A stretch of DNA of 62,495 bases, taken from JAGNZR01 sp051648485. Lineage in GTDB: Bacteria > Fusobacteriota > Fusobacteriia > Fusobacteriales > Fusobacteriaceae. The DNA lies in contig JBOFFH010000112.1 in assembly GCA_051648485.1 (NCBI GenBank), positions 1 to 62,495 on the forward strand. Direction: 5' to 3'. Made by a program: the position numbers and the translations under genes. The stretch's first letter is position 1, and each line of letters begins with the position of its first letter. This document shows positions 8,234 through 17,304 of this stretch, piece by piece. The notes below the pieces were generated by a model, which saw nothing but the letters and a program-made list of their open reading frames with translations, searched no databases and was not told the DNA's origin.

Positions 8234-9009
8234 TTTTTTACACTCTCCAATAATTCTCTATATACCCAATCAATATTTTTTATTTTTTTCTCTTGCCAAA
8301 GCTCTTCTGATTTTATTCCTTGAATTACTAGCATATAAAGTCCGTCTTGATAATTTTTTTCATTTTTTTTCGTCTCATCTAAATAATATTTCATTTGAAA
8401 TATATTTTCAAATTTATTTTCTATTTCCTCTTTTAAAGGAACCGGAGTTGTATCTATTAAAAGATACTCTTTTTTTATGATATTCAATTCTTCATAGTTT
8501 TCTGTAATAAAATTTTCATTGCAGATTTTCAATGTTTTTCTTTGTCGTGAAATTAATTTTGGAATTCCACCTAAATCTAAAATCACTTTTACAGCAGCTT
8601 TACTTGCTCCACCCGTCCCTAAAATATAAATATTTTTTCCTTTTAAATCTAATTTCATTTTTTTAAAAGTTTCAGTTATTCCATAATAATCAGTGTTATG
8701 ACCTTCTAATTTACCATTCTTTAGAAAAATTGTATTTACTGCTCCTATTATTTTTGCATTTTTTTCTATTTTATCTAAATATTTCATTATTTTTTCTTTA
8801 TACGGAATCGTTACGTTGATTCCTTTTATTTCTTTTTTTCTTATTTTTTTTAAAATTTCTTGAATGTATTCTTCTTCAGATTGCTCTGAACTGTTTTTAT
8901 CCAAAAGAATATATTCTCCTTTTATTGAAAAACTATTAAAAATTATTTCATGAAGTTTTGGAGATAAACTATAATTTATTCCCTTGCCTAGCAATCCATA
9001 CTTCTTCAT
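8230..9009 (-). CDS. aroE: Shikimate dehydrogenase
   Basis: A 259-residue enzyme of aromatic amino-acid biosynthesis that reduces 3-dehydroshikimate to shikimate with NADPH. Shikimate-binding motifs are visible: SLSPKLHE near residues 15-22, NVTIPYKEKI around 84-93 with the catalytic Lys, and GHNTDYYG with the catalytic Asp. A Rossmann NADP motif GTGGASKAAV follows near residues 130-139. It is slightly shorter than E. coli AroE (272). The start has TAGGAGAAGA upstream. No other shikimate-pathway genes are adjacent. A strong terminator separates it from leuS upstream. Confidence 0.85.
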   Translation of the reverse strand: MKKYGLLGKGINYSLSPKLHEIIFNSFSIKGEYILLDKNSSEQSEEEYIQEILKKIRKKEIKGINVTIPYKEKIMKYLDKIEKNAKIIGAVNTIFLKNGKLEGHNTDYYGITETFKKMKLDLKGKNIYILGTGGASKAAVKVILDLGGIPKLISRQRKTLKICNENFITENYEELNIIKKEYLLIDTTPVPLKEEIENKFENIFQMKYYLDETKKNEKNYQDGLYMLVIQGIKSEELWQEKKIKNIDWVYRELLESVKK

Positions 9010-9026
9010 TTCTTCTCCTATTATGT

Positions 9027-9058
9027 TAAAATAGCCCTCTTCATTAGAGGGCTATTTT
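9027..9058 (-). terminator. Intrinsic terminator after leuS
   Basis: A perfect 13-bp stem (AAAATAGCCCTCT / AGAGGGCTATTTT) with a five-base loop at 9028-9058 directly follows the leuS stop codon. On the minus strand the descending arm ends in TTTT and continues into an AT-rich stretch. Confidence 0.9.
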
Positions 9059-9059
9059 A

Positions 9060-11675
9060 CTATTTTACTACTATATTTACTATTTTTGAAGGAACTATTA
9101 TTACTTTCACTACATTTTGTCCCTCTATATGTTTAGAAACATTTTCATGCGCTAATGCTAAAACTTCCAATTCTTCTTTTGAAATATTTCTAGATACTTC
9201 CAAAGTTCCTCTAACTTTTCCATTCACTTGTACTGCTATTACAAGTTCATCAGAAATTGTTAATTCTTCTTTAAATTCTACCCAATTTTCTTCAGCAAGA
9301 ACTGTATTATTTCCTAAAATTTCCCACAATTCATCACAGAAATGAGGAATAAAAGGAGACAACATTATTATAAACTTATTAAAAACTTCTCCCAATACTT
9401 TTTTAGCTTCTAAATTTTCTTTATCTAATTTAGTTAAGTAGTCTTGAGTTTCATTCAATAATTCCATATTAGCAGCTATTGCTGTGTTGAAATGATAATC
9501 ATTTTCAATAGATTCTGTCACTTTTTTTATTGTTTGATGGAGTTTTCTAACAAGGGCTTTTTCTTCTTTCCCTAAGTTAGAATAATCTATTTTATCTAAA
9601 GAAATATTATCCTTGTTTTCATCTATTAGTCTCCAAATTTTATTTAAGAATCTAGCGGCTCCTGCAAGACCATTTTCGTTCCACTCTAATTCTTTTTCTG
9701 GTGGGGCAGCAAACATAACAAATAATCTTGTTGTATCTGTTCCATATTTTTCTATCATTTCTTCTGGATCTACACCATTATTTTTAGATTTAGACATTTT
9801 TTCAACTTTAACTATTAACTCTTCATTTGTTTTTTTATCAAAAGCTTTTTCACCTTTTATTTCAACATCACTAGGATATAGATATACGTTTTTACTAGTT
9901 GAATAGTATGAAGGTCCTAGTACCATTCCTTGAGTTAACAATCTTTTAAAAGGTTCATTCGTTGTTAAAAGTCCTAAATCTCTTAAAACTTTATGAAAAA
10001 ATCTCGAATATAGAAGATGCATTACTGCATGCTCTATTCCACCAATGTATTGATCCACTGGTGACCAAGCATCTACTATCTCTTTTTCAAATGGCAAGTT
10101 ATTATTTTTTGGATCACAATATCTTAAATAATACCAAGATGAATCTACAAAAGTATCCATTGTATCGGTATCTCTTCTCGATGATTTTCCACAACAAGGA
10201 CAAGGAACATTTTTAAAACTTTCTGAAGTTTCTAAAGGATTTCCTAATCCATTAAAATTTACATCTTTTGGAAGAATTACAGGAAGATTTTCATCTTTTT
10301 CCATTACCATTCCACAATCATCACAATAAATCGCTGGAATAGGAGTTCCCCAGTAACGTTGTCTAGATACTCCCCAATCTTTCAAACGATATTTTGTAGT
10401 ACGCTTTCCATAACCTTTTTCTTCTATAAATAATGCTATTTTTTGTAAAGCTTCTTTAGAATTTAGTCCGTCAAAATCTTCTGAATTTGTCATGACTCCA
10501 TTTCCTATAAAAGCATTTTTCATATCTTCAACTTTTATTTCAATCGAATTTTTATTTTCTTTATCTATAGGATTTATTACAACTTTCATAGGTAAGTTAT
10601 ATTTTTTAGCAAAAGCAAAATCTCTTTCATCATGAGTTGGAACTGCCATTACTGCACCTGTTCCATAATTCATAAGAACATAATCCCCTATCCACAGTTG
10701 AACTCTCTCGTTGTTTACAGGGTTTATTACATTGTACCCTGTAAATATTCCATTTTTTTCACGACCTTCTGCTGTACGTTCTATCATGTCTGTATTTTTC
10801 ATAGCTTCTACTGCCACTTGAATGTCTTTGTTATTTTTAGATATTTCTTTTACTAATGGATGTTCAGGTGCTAAAACACAGTAGCTCACTCCGTAAATTG
10901 TATCTATTCTTGTTGTAAATAAAGGTAATTTTTCTCCAGTTTCTTCAACAGTGAAATTTATTTCTGTTCCATATGATTTTCCAATCCAGTTTTTCTGCAT
11001 TGTCAAAACTTTTTCTGGCCATCCACCTTTTAATTCATTATGTCCTGTTAAAAGTTCTTCTGAATAATCTGTTATTTTAAAAAACCACTGCTCTAATTCT
11101 TTCTGAATTACAGGCGTTCTTGAGTGTCTCCAACACATTCCATCTTCAACTTGTTCATTGGCTAATACCGTGTTGCAATCTGGGCACCAGTTTACAAAAG
11201 AACTTTTTTTATAAACTAATCCTTTTTCATACATTTTTTTAAACATCCATTGATTCCATTTGTAATACTCAGGAGTATAAGAAGCTATTTCTCTATCCCA
11301 ATCATATGAAAAACCTAAAAGTTTTAATTGTCTTCTCATATTATCTATATTAGACTCAGTCCAAATAGCAGGGTGTATTCCATTTTGAATAGCAGCATTT
11401 TCAGCTGGTAGACCAAAAGAATCCCATCCCATAGGATGAAGGACATTATATCCTTTCATTTTTTTATAACGAGCTATTACATCTCCTATTGTATAATTTC
11501 TTGCATGTCCAACATGAAGTTTTCCTGAAGGATAAGGAAGCATCTCTAACACATAATAATTTTCTTTTCCTTCAACTTTATTTTTAGTTTTAAAAACTTT
11601 TTTTTCTTCCCATTTTTTTTGCCATTTGTTTTCTATTTCTCTAAAGTTATATTCTGCCAATTGTTTCACCACCAT
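9060..11675 (-). CDS. leuS: Leucyl-tRNA synthetase
   Basis: An 871-residue class I aminoacyl-tRNA synthetase that charges tRNA-Leu. Motifs seen are PYPSGKLHVGHARN (the HIGH signature, about residues 47-60), the CP1 editing domain in the 220-420 region with TTRIDTIYG, and KMSKSKNNGVDP (the KMSKS loop). The C-terminal anticodon-binding domain follows. The ATG at 11675 lacks a clear ribosome-binding site. A TTG at 11660, with GGTGGTG upstream and the sequence LAEYNFREIENKW, which resembles the usual LeuS N-terminus, is a good alternative start. It is the last gene of the unit that includes the SigH-like factor, rlmB and murA. Confidence 0.95.
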   Translation of the reverse strand: MVVKQLAEYNFREIENKWQKKWEEKKVFKTKNKVEGKENYYVLEMLPYPSGKLHVGHARNYTIGDVIARYKKMKGYNVLHPMGWDSFGLPAENAAIQNGIHPAIWTESNIDNMRRQLKLLGFSYDWDREIASYTPEYYKWNQWMFKKMYEKGLVYKKSSFVNWCPDCNTVLANEQVEDGMCWRHSRTPVIQKELEQWFFKITDYSEELLTGHNELKGGWPEKVLTMQKNWIGKSYGTEINFTVEETGEKLPLFTTRIDTIYGVSYCVLAPEHPLVKEISKNNKDIQVAVEAMKNTDMIERTAEGREKNGIFTGYNVINPVNNERVQLWIGDYVLMNYGTGAVMAVPTHDERDFAFAKKYNLPMKVVINPIDKENKNSIEIKVEDMKNAFIGNGVMTNSEDFDGLNSKEALQKIALFIEEKGYGKRTTKYRLKDWGVSRQRYWGTPIPAIYCDDCGMVMEKDENLPVILPKDVNFNGLGNPLETSESFKNVPCPCCGKSSRRDTDTMDTFVDSSWYYLRYCDPKNNNLPFEKEIVDAWSPVDQYIGGIEHAVMHLLYSRFFHKVLRDLGLLTTNEPFKRLLTQGMVLGPSYYSTSKNVYLYPSDVEIKGEKAFDKKTNEELIVKVEKMSKSKNNGVDPEEMIEKYGTDTTRLFVMFAAPPEKELEWNENGLAGAARFLNKIWRLIDENKDNISLDKIDYSNLGKEEKALVRKLHQTIKKVTESIENDYHFNTAIAANMELLNETQDYLTKLDKENLEAKKVLGEVFNKFIIMLSPFIPHFCDELWEILGNNTVLAEENWVEFKEELTISDELVIAVQVNGKVRGTLEVSRNISKEELEVLALAHENVSKHIEGQNVVKVIIVPSKIVNIVVK

Positions 11676-11682
11676 ATTTATT

Positions 11683-12285
11683 TTAATATTTATCTATCCA
11701 TTCTTCACTTTTTCTTTTTATTCTTTGAATGGTATTATCTATTGTTTTTAAATTTTTTTCAAGTTTTTCTGAAATTTCTCTATAAGAGTAACCTTTTATC
11801 AAAAGATGAAAAACTTCTCTTTCAAAAGAACTAAAATTTTGTTCTGAATAAAGTTTTAATCCTTCCATTTTTTCTTTGGAAAGATAAAGCTCTTCTGGAT
11901 TATGGCGTGTATAAGAAGATAAACCTTTACTGTAACTTATCTCTTTTCCATCATCACATTCTATAAAATTTCCAGATGCTGAATTTAAAGCTATATTTTT
12001 TTGAGCATTAGAAGATTTTATTGCTGTTATTATTTGACGTTTTATACAAATAGTTGCAAAAGTTTTAAAAGATGCATTCTTATCCCCATCATAAGCTTTT
12101 ATTGCTTTTATAAGACCTATCATTCCCTCTTGTAATAAATCATCTTGATCTGCACCTATCAAAAAATAATTTCTTGAATTCATAAAAACAAAGTTTTTAT
12201 AGTTTTTCAGTATTAAATTTATAGATTCTTGATCTCCTTGTTGTGCTTTCAATATATTTTCATTATTAACCAATTCTACAGACAT
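11683..12285 (-). CDS. SigH-like RNA polymerase sigma factor
   Basis: A 200-residue sigma-70 family protein. Region 2 contains DQDDLLQEGMIGLIKAIKAYD followed by FKTFATICIKRQIITAIKS, and region 4 (about 145-195) contains FEREVFHLLIKGYSYREISEKL, a helix-turn-helix. Length and the short region between 2 and 4 match the SigH (sigma-30) group, known in Firmicutes for stationary phase, competence and early sporulation. This organism shows no sporulation set here, so the regulon is unknown; control of envelope or competence genes is possible. It lies between rlmB and leuS on a housekeeping transcript. Confidence 0.8.
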   Translation of the reverse strand: MSVELVNNENILKAQQGDQESINLILKNYKNFVFMNSRNYFLIGADQDDLLQEGMIGLIKAIKAYDGDKNASFKTFATICIKRQIITAIKSSNAQKNIALNSASGNFIECDDGKEISYSKGLSSYTRHNPEELYLSKEKMEGLKLYSEQNFSSFEREVFHLLIKGYSYREISEKLEKNLKTIDNTIQRIKRKSEEWIDKY

Positions 12286-12305
12286 ATTCTCCCCCTATTT
12301 AACCT

Positions 12306-13016
12306 CTAATTTATAGATTTAGAAATTTCTGATAAAATTATTCCCCCAGCTACTGATACATTTAGTGAATTTATTTTTCCATGCATAGGTATTTTAACTA
12401 AAACATCACAAGTATCTTTAACCCTCTTTCTTATTCCAAAACCTTCACTTCCCATAACTAGTGCTGTTTGCTGAGGATATTTTTCTTCATAATAGTATTT
12501 GTTTCCATCTCCTTCAGCTCCATAAACCCAAAAACCAAGTTTTTTAAGTTTTTCTAAAGCATCTGAGATATTTGTAACTTTTACTATATCTACATATTCT
12601 ATTGCTCCTGTTGAAGTTTTTATTACCGTTTCATTAATTTTCACAGCATTTCTTTCCGGTATTATTATTCCTTTTACTCCAAATATTTCTGCACTTCTAA
12701 TTAAAGCACCGAAATTTCTTGGATCCTGAATACCATCTAAAACTAAAACTATATTTTTTTCATTTTTAGCAAGTTTTTCTAAAAATTCTCCCATTTCCAC
12801 ATAGTAATCATGTTCTATTACAATAGCTTCTACCCCTTGAGAATTTTCACGTTTTTTATCAGTTACATATATTTTTATATTTCTTTCTGATGCTAATTGT
12901 TTTATAAGTTTCACCTTTTCATCTTTTAATCCTTTGAAAAGTTCTATTTTTTCTATTTCTCTTTCTTTATTTTGTAAAACTTCTATTACAGGATTTACTC
13001 CTATTATACTTGTCAT
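12306..13016 (-). CDS. rlmB: 23S rRNA (guanosine-2'-O-)-methyltransferase RlmB family
   Basis: A 236-residue TrmH/SpoU-family (SPOUT) methyltransferase. An N-terminal substrate-binding domain (about 1-75, starting with IIGVNPVIEVL) is followed by the knotted catalytic domain with the three family motifs: NFGALIRSAEIFGV (motif 1), VMGSEGFGIR (motif 2) and IPMHGKINSLNVSVAGGI (motif 3). These fit RlmB, which methylates Gm2251 in 23S rRNA with S-adenosylmethionine. Separation from the closely related TrmH/YacO members is not certain by eye. GGAGG precedes the ATG. Confidence 0.85.
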   Translation of the reverse strand: MTSIIGVNPVIEVLQNKEREIEKIELFKGLKDEKVKLIKQLASERNIKIYVTDKKRENSQGVEAIVIEHDYYVEMGEFLEKLAKNEKNIVLVLDGIQDPRNFGALIRSAEIFGVKGIIIPERNAVKINETVIKTSTGAIEYVDIVKVTNISDALEKLKKLGFWVYGAEGDGNKYYYEEKYPQQTALVMGSEGFGIRKRVKDTCDVLVKIPMHGKINSLNVSVAGGIILSEISKSIN

Positions 13017-13026
13017 TTTTCCTCCA

Positions 13027-14295
13027 TTAAACTTTTACTTTCACTCTTTTTATATCTGCTCCTATAGCACAAAGTTTTTCAACTAAACTTTCATATCCTC
13101 TATCTACATGATAAACTCTATTTACTATTGATACTCCGTCTGATTTTAAAGCAGCTAATATTAAAGAAGCTCCTGCTCTTAAATCACTTGCCATTACTTC
13201 AGCAGATGAAAATTCTTCTACACCTTTTATAGTGGCACTATTTCCATCTGTATCTATTGATGCTCCCATACGATTTAATTCTGCTACATGCATAAATCTA
13301 TTTTCAAATATAGTTTCTTTTATCTCACTTGTTCCATTTATCAAACACATTAAAGTCATTATTGGAGACTGTAAATCTGTAGGAAATCCAGGATGAGGCA
13401 TTGTAGTAATTTTTATAGGTTTCAAATCTTTTAATTTCGAAAGAACCTTGAATTTATTATCTTTTATTTCGTAAACTACTCCCATTTCACTAAATTTTGA
13501 AAGAACGCTTGTAGAATCCTCTGAAACAAACCCTTCTACTTCTATTTCACCATCAAACATTATAGCTGCTACTGCAAAAGTTCCTGCAACTATTCTATCT
13601 GGCATTATTGAATATTCTCCAGGTGTTAGTTTTTCAACTCCTGTAATTACTAATTTACTGCTACCAATACCTTTTATTTTAGCACCCATTGAATTTAAAA
13701 AATTACATAAATCTCCAACTTCAGGTTCTCTTGCAACATTATCTAAAATTGTTATTCCTTTAGCTTTTACTGCTGCCATTATAACATTTTGTGTTGCACC
13801 CACGCTCGGAAAATCAAAAGTAAATTCTCCACCTAATAATTCTTCAGCAAAAGCATGAACATAACCATGTTCTATATCTAATTTTACTCCTAATTTTTCG
13901 AATCCTTTTAAATGTAAGTCTACAGGTCTTGCACCTATTGCACAACCACCAGGTAAAGATACTATTGCTTTTTTTGAATGTGCTAACATTGCTCCCATAA
14001 CTAAAAATGAAGCTCTCATTTTTTTTACTAATTCATAACGAGCTGTTAAATTTGTTAAACCATTATTTGTAATTTCATATGTATTTTTTTCAATTTTTTT
14101 TACTTCTACTCCTAAACTTTCCATCAATTCAGATAAAGTATCTATGTCCATTAATTCTGGTACATTTTTCAATACATACTTACCTTTTTCTATTAATGTT
14201 GCCACAAATATTGGAAGAGCAGCATTTTTAGCTCCACCAACTTTCAAAATACCTTTTAATTTTTTTCCACCTTTTATTTTGAACGCTTCTGTCAT
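13027..14295 (-). CDS. murA: UDP-N-acetylglucosamine 1-carboxyvinyltransferase
   Basis: A 422-residue enolpyruvyl transferase that starts peptidoglycan synthesis by adding the enolpyruvyl group of PEP to UDP-GlcNAc. Motifs include GGKKLKGILKVGGAKNAALP at the N-terminus and LPGGCAIGARPVDLH with the catalytic Cys that fosfomycin alkylates, so a fosfomycin-sensitive form is expected. Further family segments are DLRAGASL and YHVDRGYESL near the C-terminus. I chose the ATG at 14295, which has GGAAAGGAT upstream and does not overlap the previous gene; an upstream in-frame ATG at 14322 would overlap it. Confidence 0.92.
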   Translation of the reverse strand: MTEAFKIKGGKKLKGILKVGGAKNAALPIFVATLIEKGKYVLKNVPELMDIDTLSELMESLGVEVKKIEKNTYEITNNGLTNLTARYELVKKMRASFLVMGAMLAHSKKAIVSLPGGCAIGARPVDLHLKGFEKLGVKLDIEHGYVHAFAEELLGGEFTFDFPSVGATQNVIMAAVKAKGITILDNVAREPEVGDLCNFLNSMGAKIKGIGSSKLVITGVEKLTPGEYSIMPDRIVAGTFAVAAIMFDGEIEVEGFVSEDSTSVLSKFSEMGVVYEIKDNKFKVLSKLKDLKPIKITTMPHPGFPTDLQSPIMTLMCLINGTSEIKETIFENRFMHVAELNRMGASIDTDGNSATIKGVEEFSSAEVMASDLRAGASLILAALKSDGVSIVNRVYHVDRGYESLVEKLCAIGADIKRVKVKV

Positions 14296-14299
14296 ATTT

Positions 14300-14860
14300 T
14301 TATCCTTTCCTTTTTTCATCATCTATTGGACAACTTTGTCCTAAAATTCTTTCTATTATTGATAATTTTTCAAAACTACTTTTGAAAATAGGAGCTATTT
14401 TCTCTATTTCTTCATAATGCTTTTTACAAATTTTTTTTCCTATATGTTTAGCATAATAAGCTGGCAATCCTGCTTTTTCAAATTTTTCTTCAAAACTTTC
14501 AACTATGATATCATTTCCTTCATTATCCATAGCATGCTTTGATACCACAACTACACCTACGTCTCCAACAAATGAAAATCCATCAATCAACGTATATCTC
14601 AATTTTATTTTTTCAGCAATTTGAATATATGGTTTTAAATATTTCAAAGAAATATCACGACGCATTTTTAGTAAAATTGCGTCTGGTTCATGCATTCCTT
14701 CTATTATTTCAGGGTATATAAATCCAGTTTCTACATCTTCTTTGTTAACCGAAACTATTATATTTTCTTTAAATTCATCTAAATAGGATTTTCTTTCAAT
14801 CTGAGTTTCAAAAAATTTTTTTTTAGCTTGTTCTTGAGCTACCATAATATCTTTTTGCAT
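14300..14860 (-). CDS. DUF1694 (YueI-like) protein
   Basis: About 186 residues. It resembles the YueI/DUF1694 family of Firmicutes and relatives, with segments such as TQIERKSYLDEFKENIIVSV at the start and a conserved central block MRRDISLKYLKPYIQIAEK. A Cys-containing tail ends near GQSCPIDDE. The function is unknown for the family. The ATG at 14860 has AAGGGG upstream, whereas an in-frame ATG at 14890 has no ribosome-binding site. It is the first gene of the murA-rlmB-sigma-leuS unit, with a TGGTATAAT extended -10 element just upstream. Confidence 0.65.
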   Translation of the reverse strand: MQKDIMVAQEQAKKKFFETQIERKSYLDEFKENIIVSVNKEDVETGFIYPEIIEGMHEPDAILLKMRRDISLKYLKPYIQIAEKIKLRYTLIDGFSFVGDVGVVVVSKHAMDNEGNDIIVESFEEKFEKAGLPAYYAKHIGKKICKKHYEEIEKIAPIFKSSFEKLSIIERILGQSCPIDDEKRKG

Positions 14861-14897
14861 AAGCTTATCCCCTTTTATTTTTCTCCTCATTCTCTAG

Positions 14898-14903
14898 ATT
14901 ATA
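14898..14903 (-). promoter_or_regulatory. Extended -10 promoter for yueI-like/murA/leuS unit
   Basis: On the minus strand a TATAAT hexamer is preceded by TGG, giving TGGTATAAT, an extended -10 element. The -35 position has only TTTTAA. It lies about 38 nt upstream of the ATG at 14860. Confidence 0.6.
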
Positions 14904-14967
14904 CCATATAAAGTTATCTTTTAAAATGATATTTCTTATGTTTTTTAATTGAAAAATTTAATTTTTG

Positions 14968-15022
14968 GTATAAAAAAAGATATCTTGAATGATTTTCTTA
15001 CCATTTTAAGATATCTTTTTTT
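14968..15022 (-). terminator. Intrinsic terminator after MORN-repeat gene
   Basis: A perfect 15-bp stem (AAAAAAAGATATCTT at 14972-14986 with its complement at 15008-15022) encloses a 21-base loop directly after the stop of the MORN-type gene. A/T tracts on both arms would allow it to work on either strand. Confidence 0.8.
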
Positions 15023-15023
15023 A

Positions 15024-15638
15024 TTATTCAGACCAACTTCTACCGATCAATCTGTTATTTTTATAAATTTTTATTTCATTTATTTTGCCATCTTTATTAT
15101 ACTTTATCCACTTACCATCTTTAAGAAAATTTGAATATTGACCTTTTTCTTGTAAAACTCCATTCTCCCAGAATGTTTTCCAATTTCCCGTTCCATTTTT
15201 ATACTTTTCTTCAAATAAAGCTTTTCCAGAAATAGAATACCAGTCTACTTCTGTAATTTTTTTATCCTTATAATTTATTATTGATCTTTCTTTTCCATTT
15301 GGATAATATGTTATTTGTTCTCCGTTTATGATTCCATTTTTATAAGTTTCTATCATCATGATATTTTCATTTATGTCATACCAAGTTTTATCTCCAGATA
15401 AAAATCCGTTTTCATATTGTTCTGTGTATTCAAGATAATTTCCTACTTTTAAAACGAAAGTTCCTGTAAATGGAGTTTTACTACCTCTTAAATAGATTTT
15501 TTTATCATACCTCTGCTCTTTTTTAAAATAATCTGCTTTTTCCATTTTTGAATTTAATCTTTTCAATTCTTTACTATCTAAAGACAATGACGTAATAGAT
15601 AATAATCCCAATAATAATGTTAAAACAATTTTTTTCAT
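15024..15638 (-). CDS. Exported MORN-repeat (YwqK-like) protein
   Basis: About 204 residues with an N-terminal signal peptide (MKKIVLTLLLGLLSITSLS). The rest consists of repeated Tyr/Gly/Trp-rich segments such as YENGFLSGDKTWY, YKNGIINGEQITYYPNGK and FLKDGKWIKYNKDGK, which are MORN-type beta-hairpin repeats as found in YwqK-like proteins. In some bacteria this family is annotated as the antitoxin of a toxin-antitoxin pair, but no toxin gene lies beside it and the signal peptide argues for an envelope location. The ATG at 15638 has AAGGAG upstream. A clear sigma-70 promoter precedes it. Confidence 0.7.
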   Translation of the reverse strand: MKKIVLTLLLGLLSITSLSLDSKELKRLNSKMEKADYFKKEQRYDKKIYLRGSKTPFTGTFVLKVGNYLEYTEQYENGFLSGDKTWYDINENIMMIETYKNGIINGEQITYYPNGKERSIINYKDKKITEVDWYSISGKALFEEKYKNGTGNWKTFWENGVLQEKGQYSNFLKDGKWIKYNKDGKINEIKIYKNNRLIGRSWSE

Positions 15639-15669
15639 TATTTTACTCCTTAATAAATTTATCAAGATC

Positions 15670-15698
15670 ATTATACTAATAAAACAAATATATTTCAA
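15670..15698 (-). promoter_or_regulatory. Sigma-70-type promoter of MORN-repeat gene
   Basis: On the minus strand TTGAAA (15693-15698) is followed by a 17-bp spacer and TATAAT (15670-15675), about 32 nt upstream of the start codon. Both hexamers are near consensus. Confidence 0.8.
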
Positions 15699-15705
15699 TT
15701 GTTTT

Positions 15706-16710
15706 TTACGCATTTTCAATTGTAGCTACATTTATTTTGATTGCTTTAAACTTACATTTCTCAAAACACAATTGACAACCTATGCATTTTTCAGGATTAA
15801 TAAAGTGTTTTTCTTTTACTACTCCTGTTATAGCTTGTGTTGGACAAACTCTTGCACATGCTGTGCATCCAATACAATTTTCTGAAATTATTTCTGCTTT
15901 TTTTATTTCTTTTACGTTATTTTCTATTGCTTTTGTTGGGCACTTTGTAGAACAAAGTCCACATTCAACACATTTCTCAGAAATAATTTTCGCTAAATTA
16001 TGTTCAATAATTATAGCATCTACTGGGCATACTTTTGCACATATGCCACAAGCGATACATGCAACAGAACAAGATTTTTTTGCATCTATTCCTTTTTCTT
16101 TAGAAGAACATTTTACTGTTACTCTTTTCTTTTGTGGAAGCATAGATAATACCTTCTTAGGGCAAGTCTTTATACATTTAGAACAAGATACACATTTTTC
16201 TTCATCTATATAAACTAATCCTGCTCCTGTCAAACTTATTGCATTTACTGGACATACTGTTACGCAATCTCCATGACCTATACAAGAGTAATGACAAGAT
16301 TTATCTCCACCTGAATAAAGAGCTAAAGATGCACAAGTTTGAATAGAACCTTCATATTCATATTTTTTAGTAGTTTTATTGCAATCTCCTTGACAAAGTA
16401 ATTTAGCAACCATTTTATTTTCACTAATTTTTACTGTCATTCCCATCAATTCTCCAATTTTTGATGCCACTACTGCTCCTCCAGGAGAACAAAATGTTAT
16501 TTCTGCACCATGAAGTGCTATAGCTTCTGCATATCCAGAACACCCTGGATATCCACATGCTCCACAATTAATTCCTGGAAGTATTTCTAATACTTTTTCT
16601 ACTTTAGGGTCTACTTCTACTTCAAATTTTTTTGAAGCAAAAGCTAGAAATAATCCCATTAAAAGCCCAGTAATTCCAAGTATTACAGCTGGCGTAAATA
16701 TTGATTCCAT
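15706..16710 (-). CDS. rnfB: Rnf complex ferredoxin subunit RnfB
   Basis: A 334-residue iron-sulfur subunit of the Rnf ferredoxin:NAD+ oxidoreductase, which couples ferredoxin oxidation to Na+ or H+ export. It has one N-terminal membrane helix (about 7-25), the Fe-S motif CGACGYPGC near residues 49-57, and six CX2CX2-3CX3C ferredoxin-type cluster motifs in a row. It is the last gene of the rnfCDGEAB operon and lies 9 nt after rnfA. It probably receives electrons from reduced ferredoxin and passes them to the membrane subunits. The number of ferredoxin motifs is high compared with proteobacterial RnfB but usual for anaerobes such as clostridia. Confidence 0.95.
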   Translation of the reverse strand: MESIFTPAVILGITGLLMGLFLAFASKKFEVEVDPKVEKVLEILPGINCGACGYPGCSGYAEAIALHGAEITFCSPGGAVVASKIGELMGMTVKISENKMVAKLLCQGDCNKTTKKYEYEGSIQTCASLALYSGGDKSCHYSCIGHGDCVTVCPVNAISLTGAGLVYIDEEKCVSCSKCIKTCPKKVLSMLPQKKRVTVKCSSKEKGIDAKKSCSVACIACGICAKVCPVDAIIIEHNLAKIISEKCVECGLCSTKCPTKAIENNVKEIKKAEIISENCIGCTACARVCPTQAITGVVKEKHFINPEKCIGCQLCFEKCKFKAIKINVATIENA

Positions 16711-16719
16711 AATTCCTCC

Positions 16720-17304
16720 CTATATTTTCATTCCACTGAATCCCATAAATGCCATAGCTAAAATACCAGCTGATATAAATGCAATAGGTACTCCACGGAA
16801 TGGTTTAGGAATTGCTGCATACTCTAATCTCTCACGAACTCCAGCCAATAAAACTAAAGCTAGAGTAAATCCTACTGCAACAGAAAATCCAGTTACTATT
16901 GTTTCTATAAAATTTAAACCCTGTTGAATATTTAAAATTGCTACTCCTAATACGGCACAATTCGTTGTAATTAAAGGTAAAAATACTCCTAATGCTTTAT
17001 ATAAACCTGGAGATGTTTTTTGAATAGCCATTTCAACAAATTGAACTAAAGATGCAATAATTAATATAAATGTAATTGTTTGAAGATATCCTAATCCTAG
17101 AGGATCTAGAATATAATAATAAATAACCCAAGTAACTCCAGAAGCTAATGTTATAACAAAAGTTACAGCCATTCCCATTCCTATAGAGGAATCAACTTTT
17201 TTTGAAACTCCCATAAAAGGGCAAATTCCCAGAAATTTAGCAAATATAAAGTTATTTATAAAAATAGCTCCTATTATAATCGAAAATAGTTTTCCAAAAT
17301 CCAT
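16720..17304 (-). CDS. rnfA: Rnf complex membrane subunit RnfA
   Basis: A 194-residue integral membrane protein with six predicted helices, homologous to RnfE and NqrD/E. It begins with a segment like IGAIFINNFIFAKFLGICPFMGVSK and carries TNCAVLGVAI, in which the Cys belongs to the pair that RnfA and RnfE use to hold an Fe-S cluster within the membrane. It forms the core of the ion-translocating channel together with RnfE and RnfD. Its first base overlaps the last base of rnfE. Confidence 0.95.
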   Translation of the reverse strand: MDFGKLFSIIIGAIFINNFIFAKFLGICPFMGVSKKVDSSIGMGMAVTFVITLASGVTWVIYYYILDPLGLGYLQTITFILIIASLVQFVEMAIQKTSPGLYKALGVFLPLITTNCAVLGVAILNIQQGLNFIETIVTGFSVAVGFTLALVLLAGVRERLEYAAIPKPFRGVPIAFISAGILAMAFMGFSGMKI

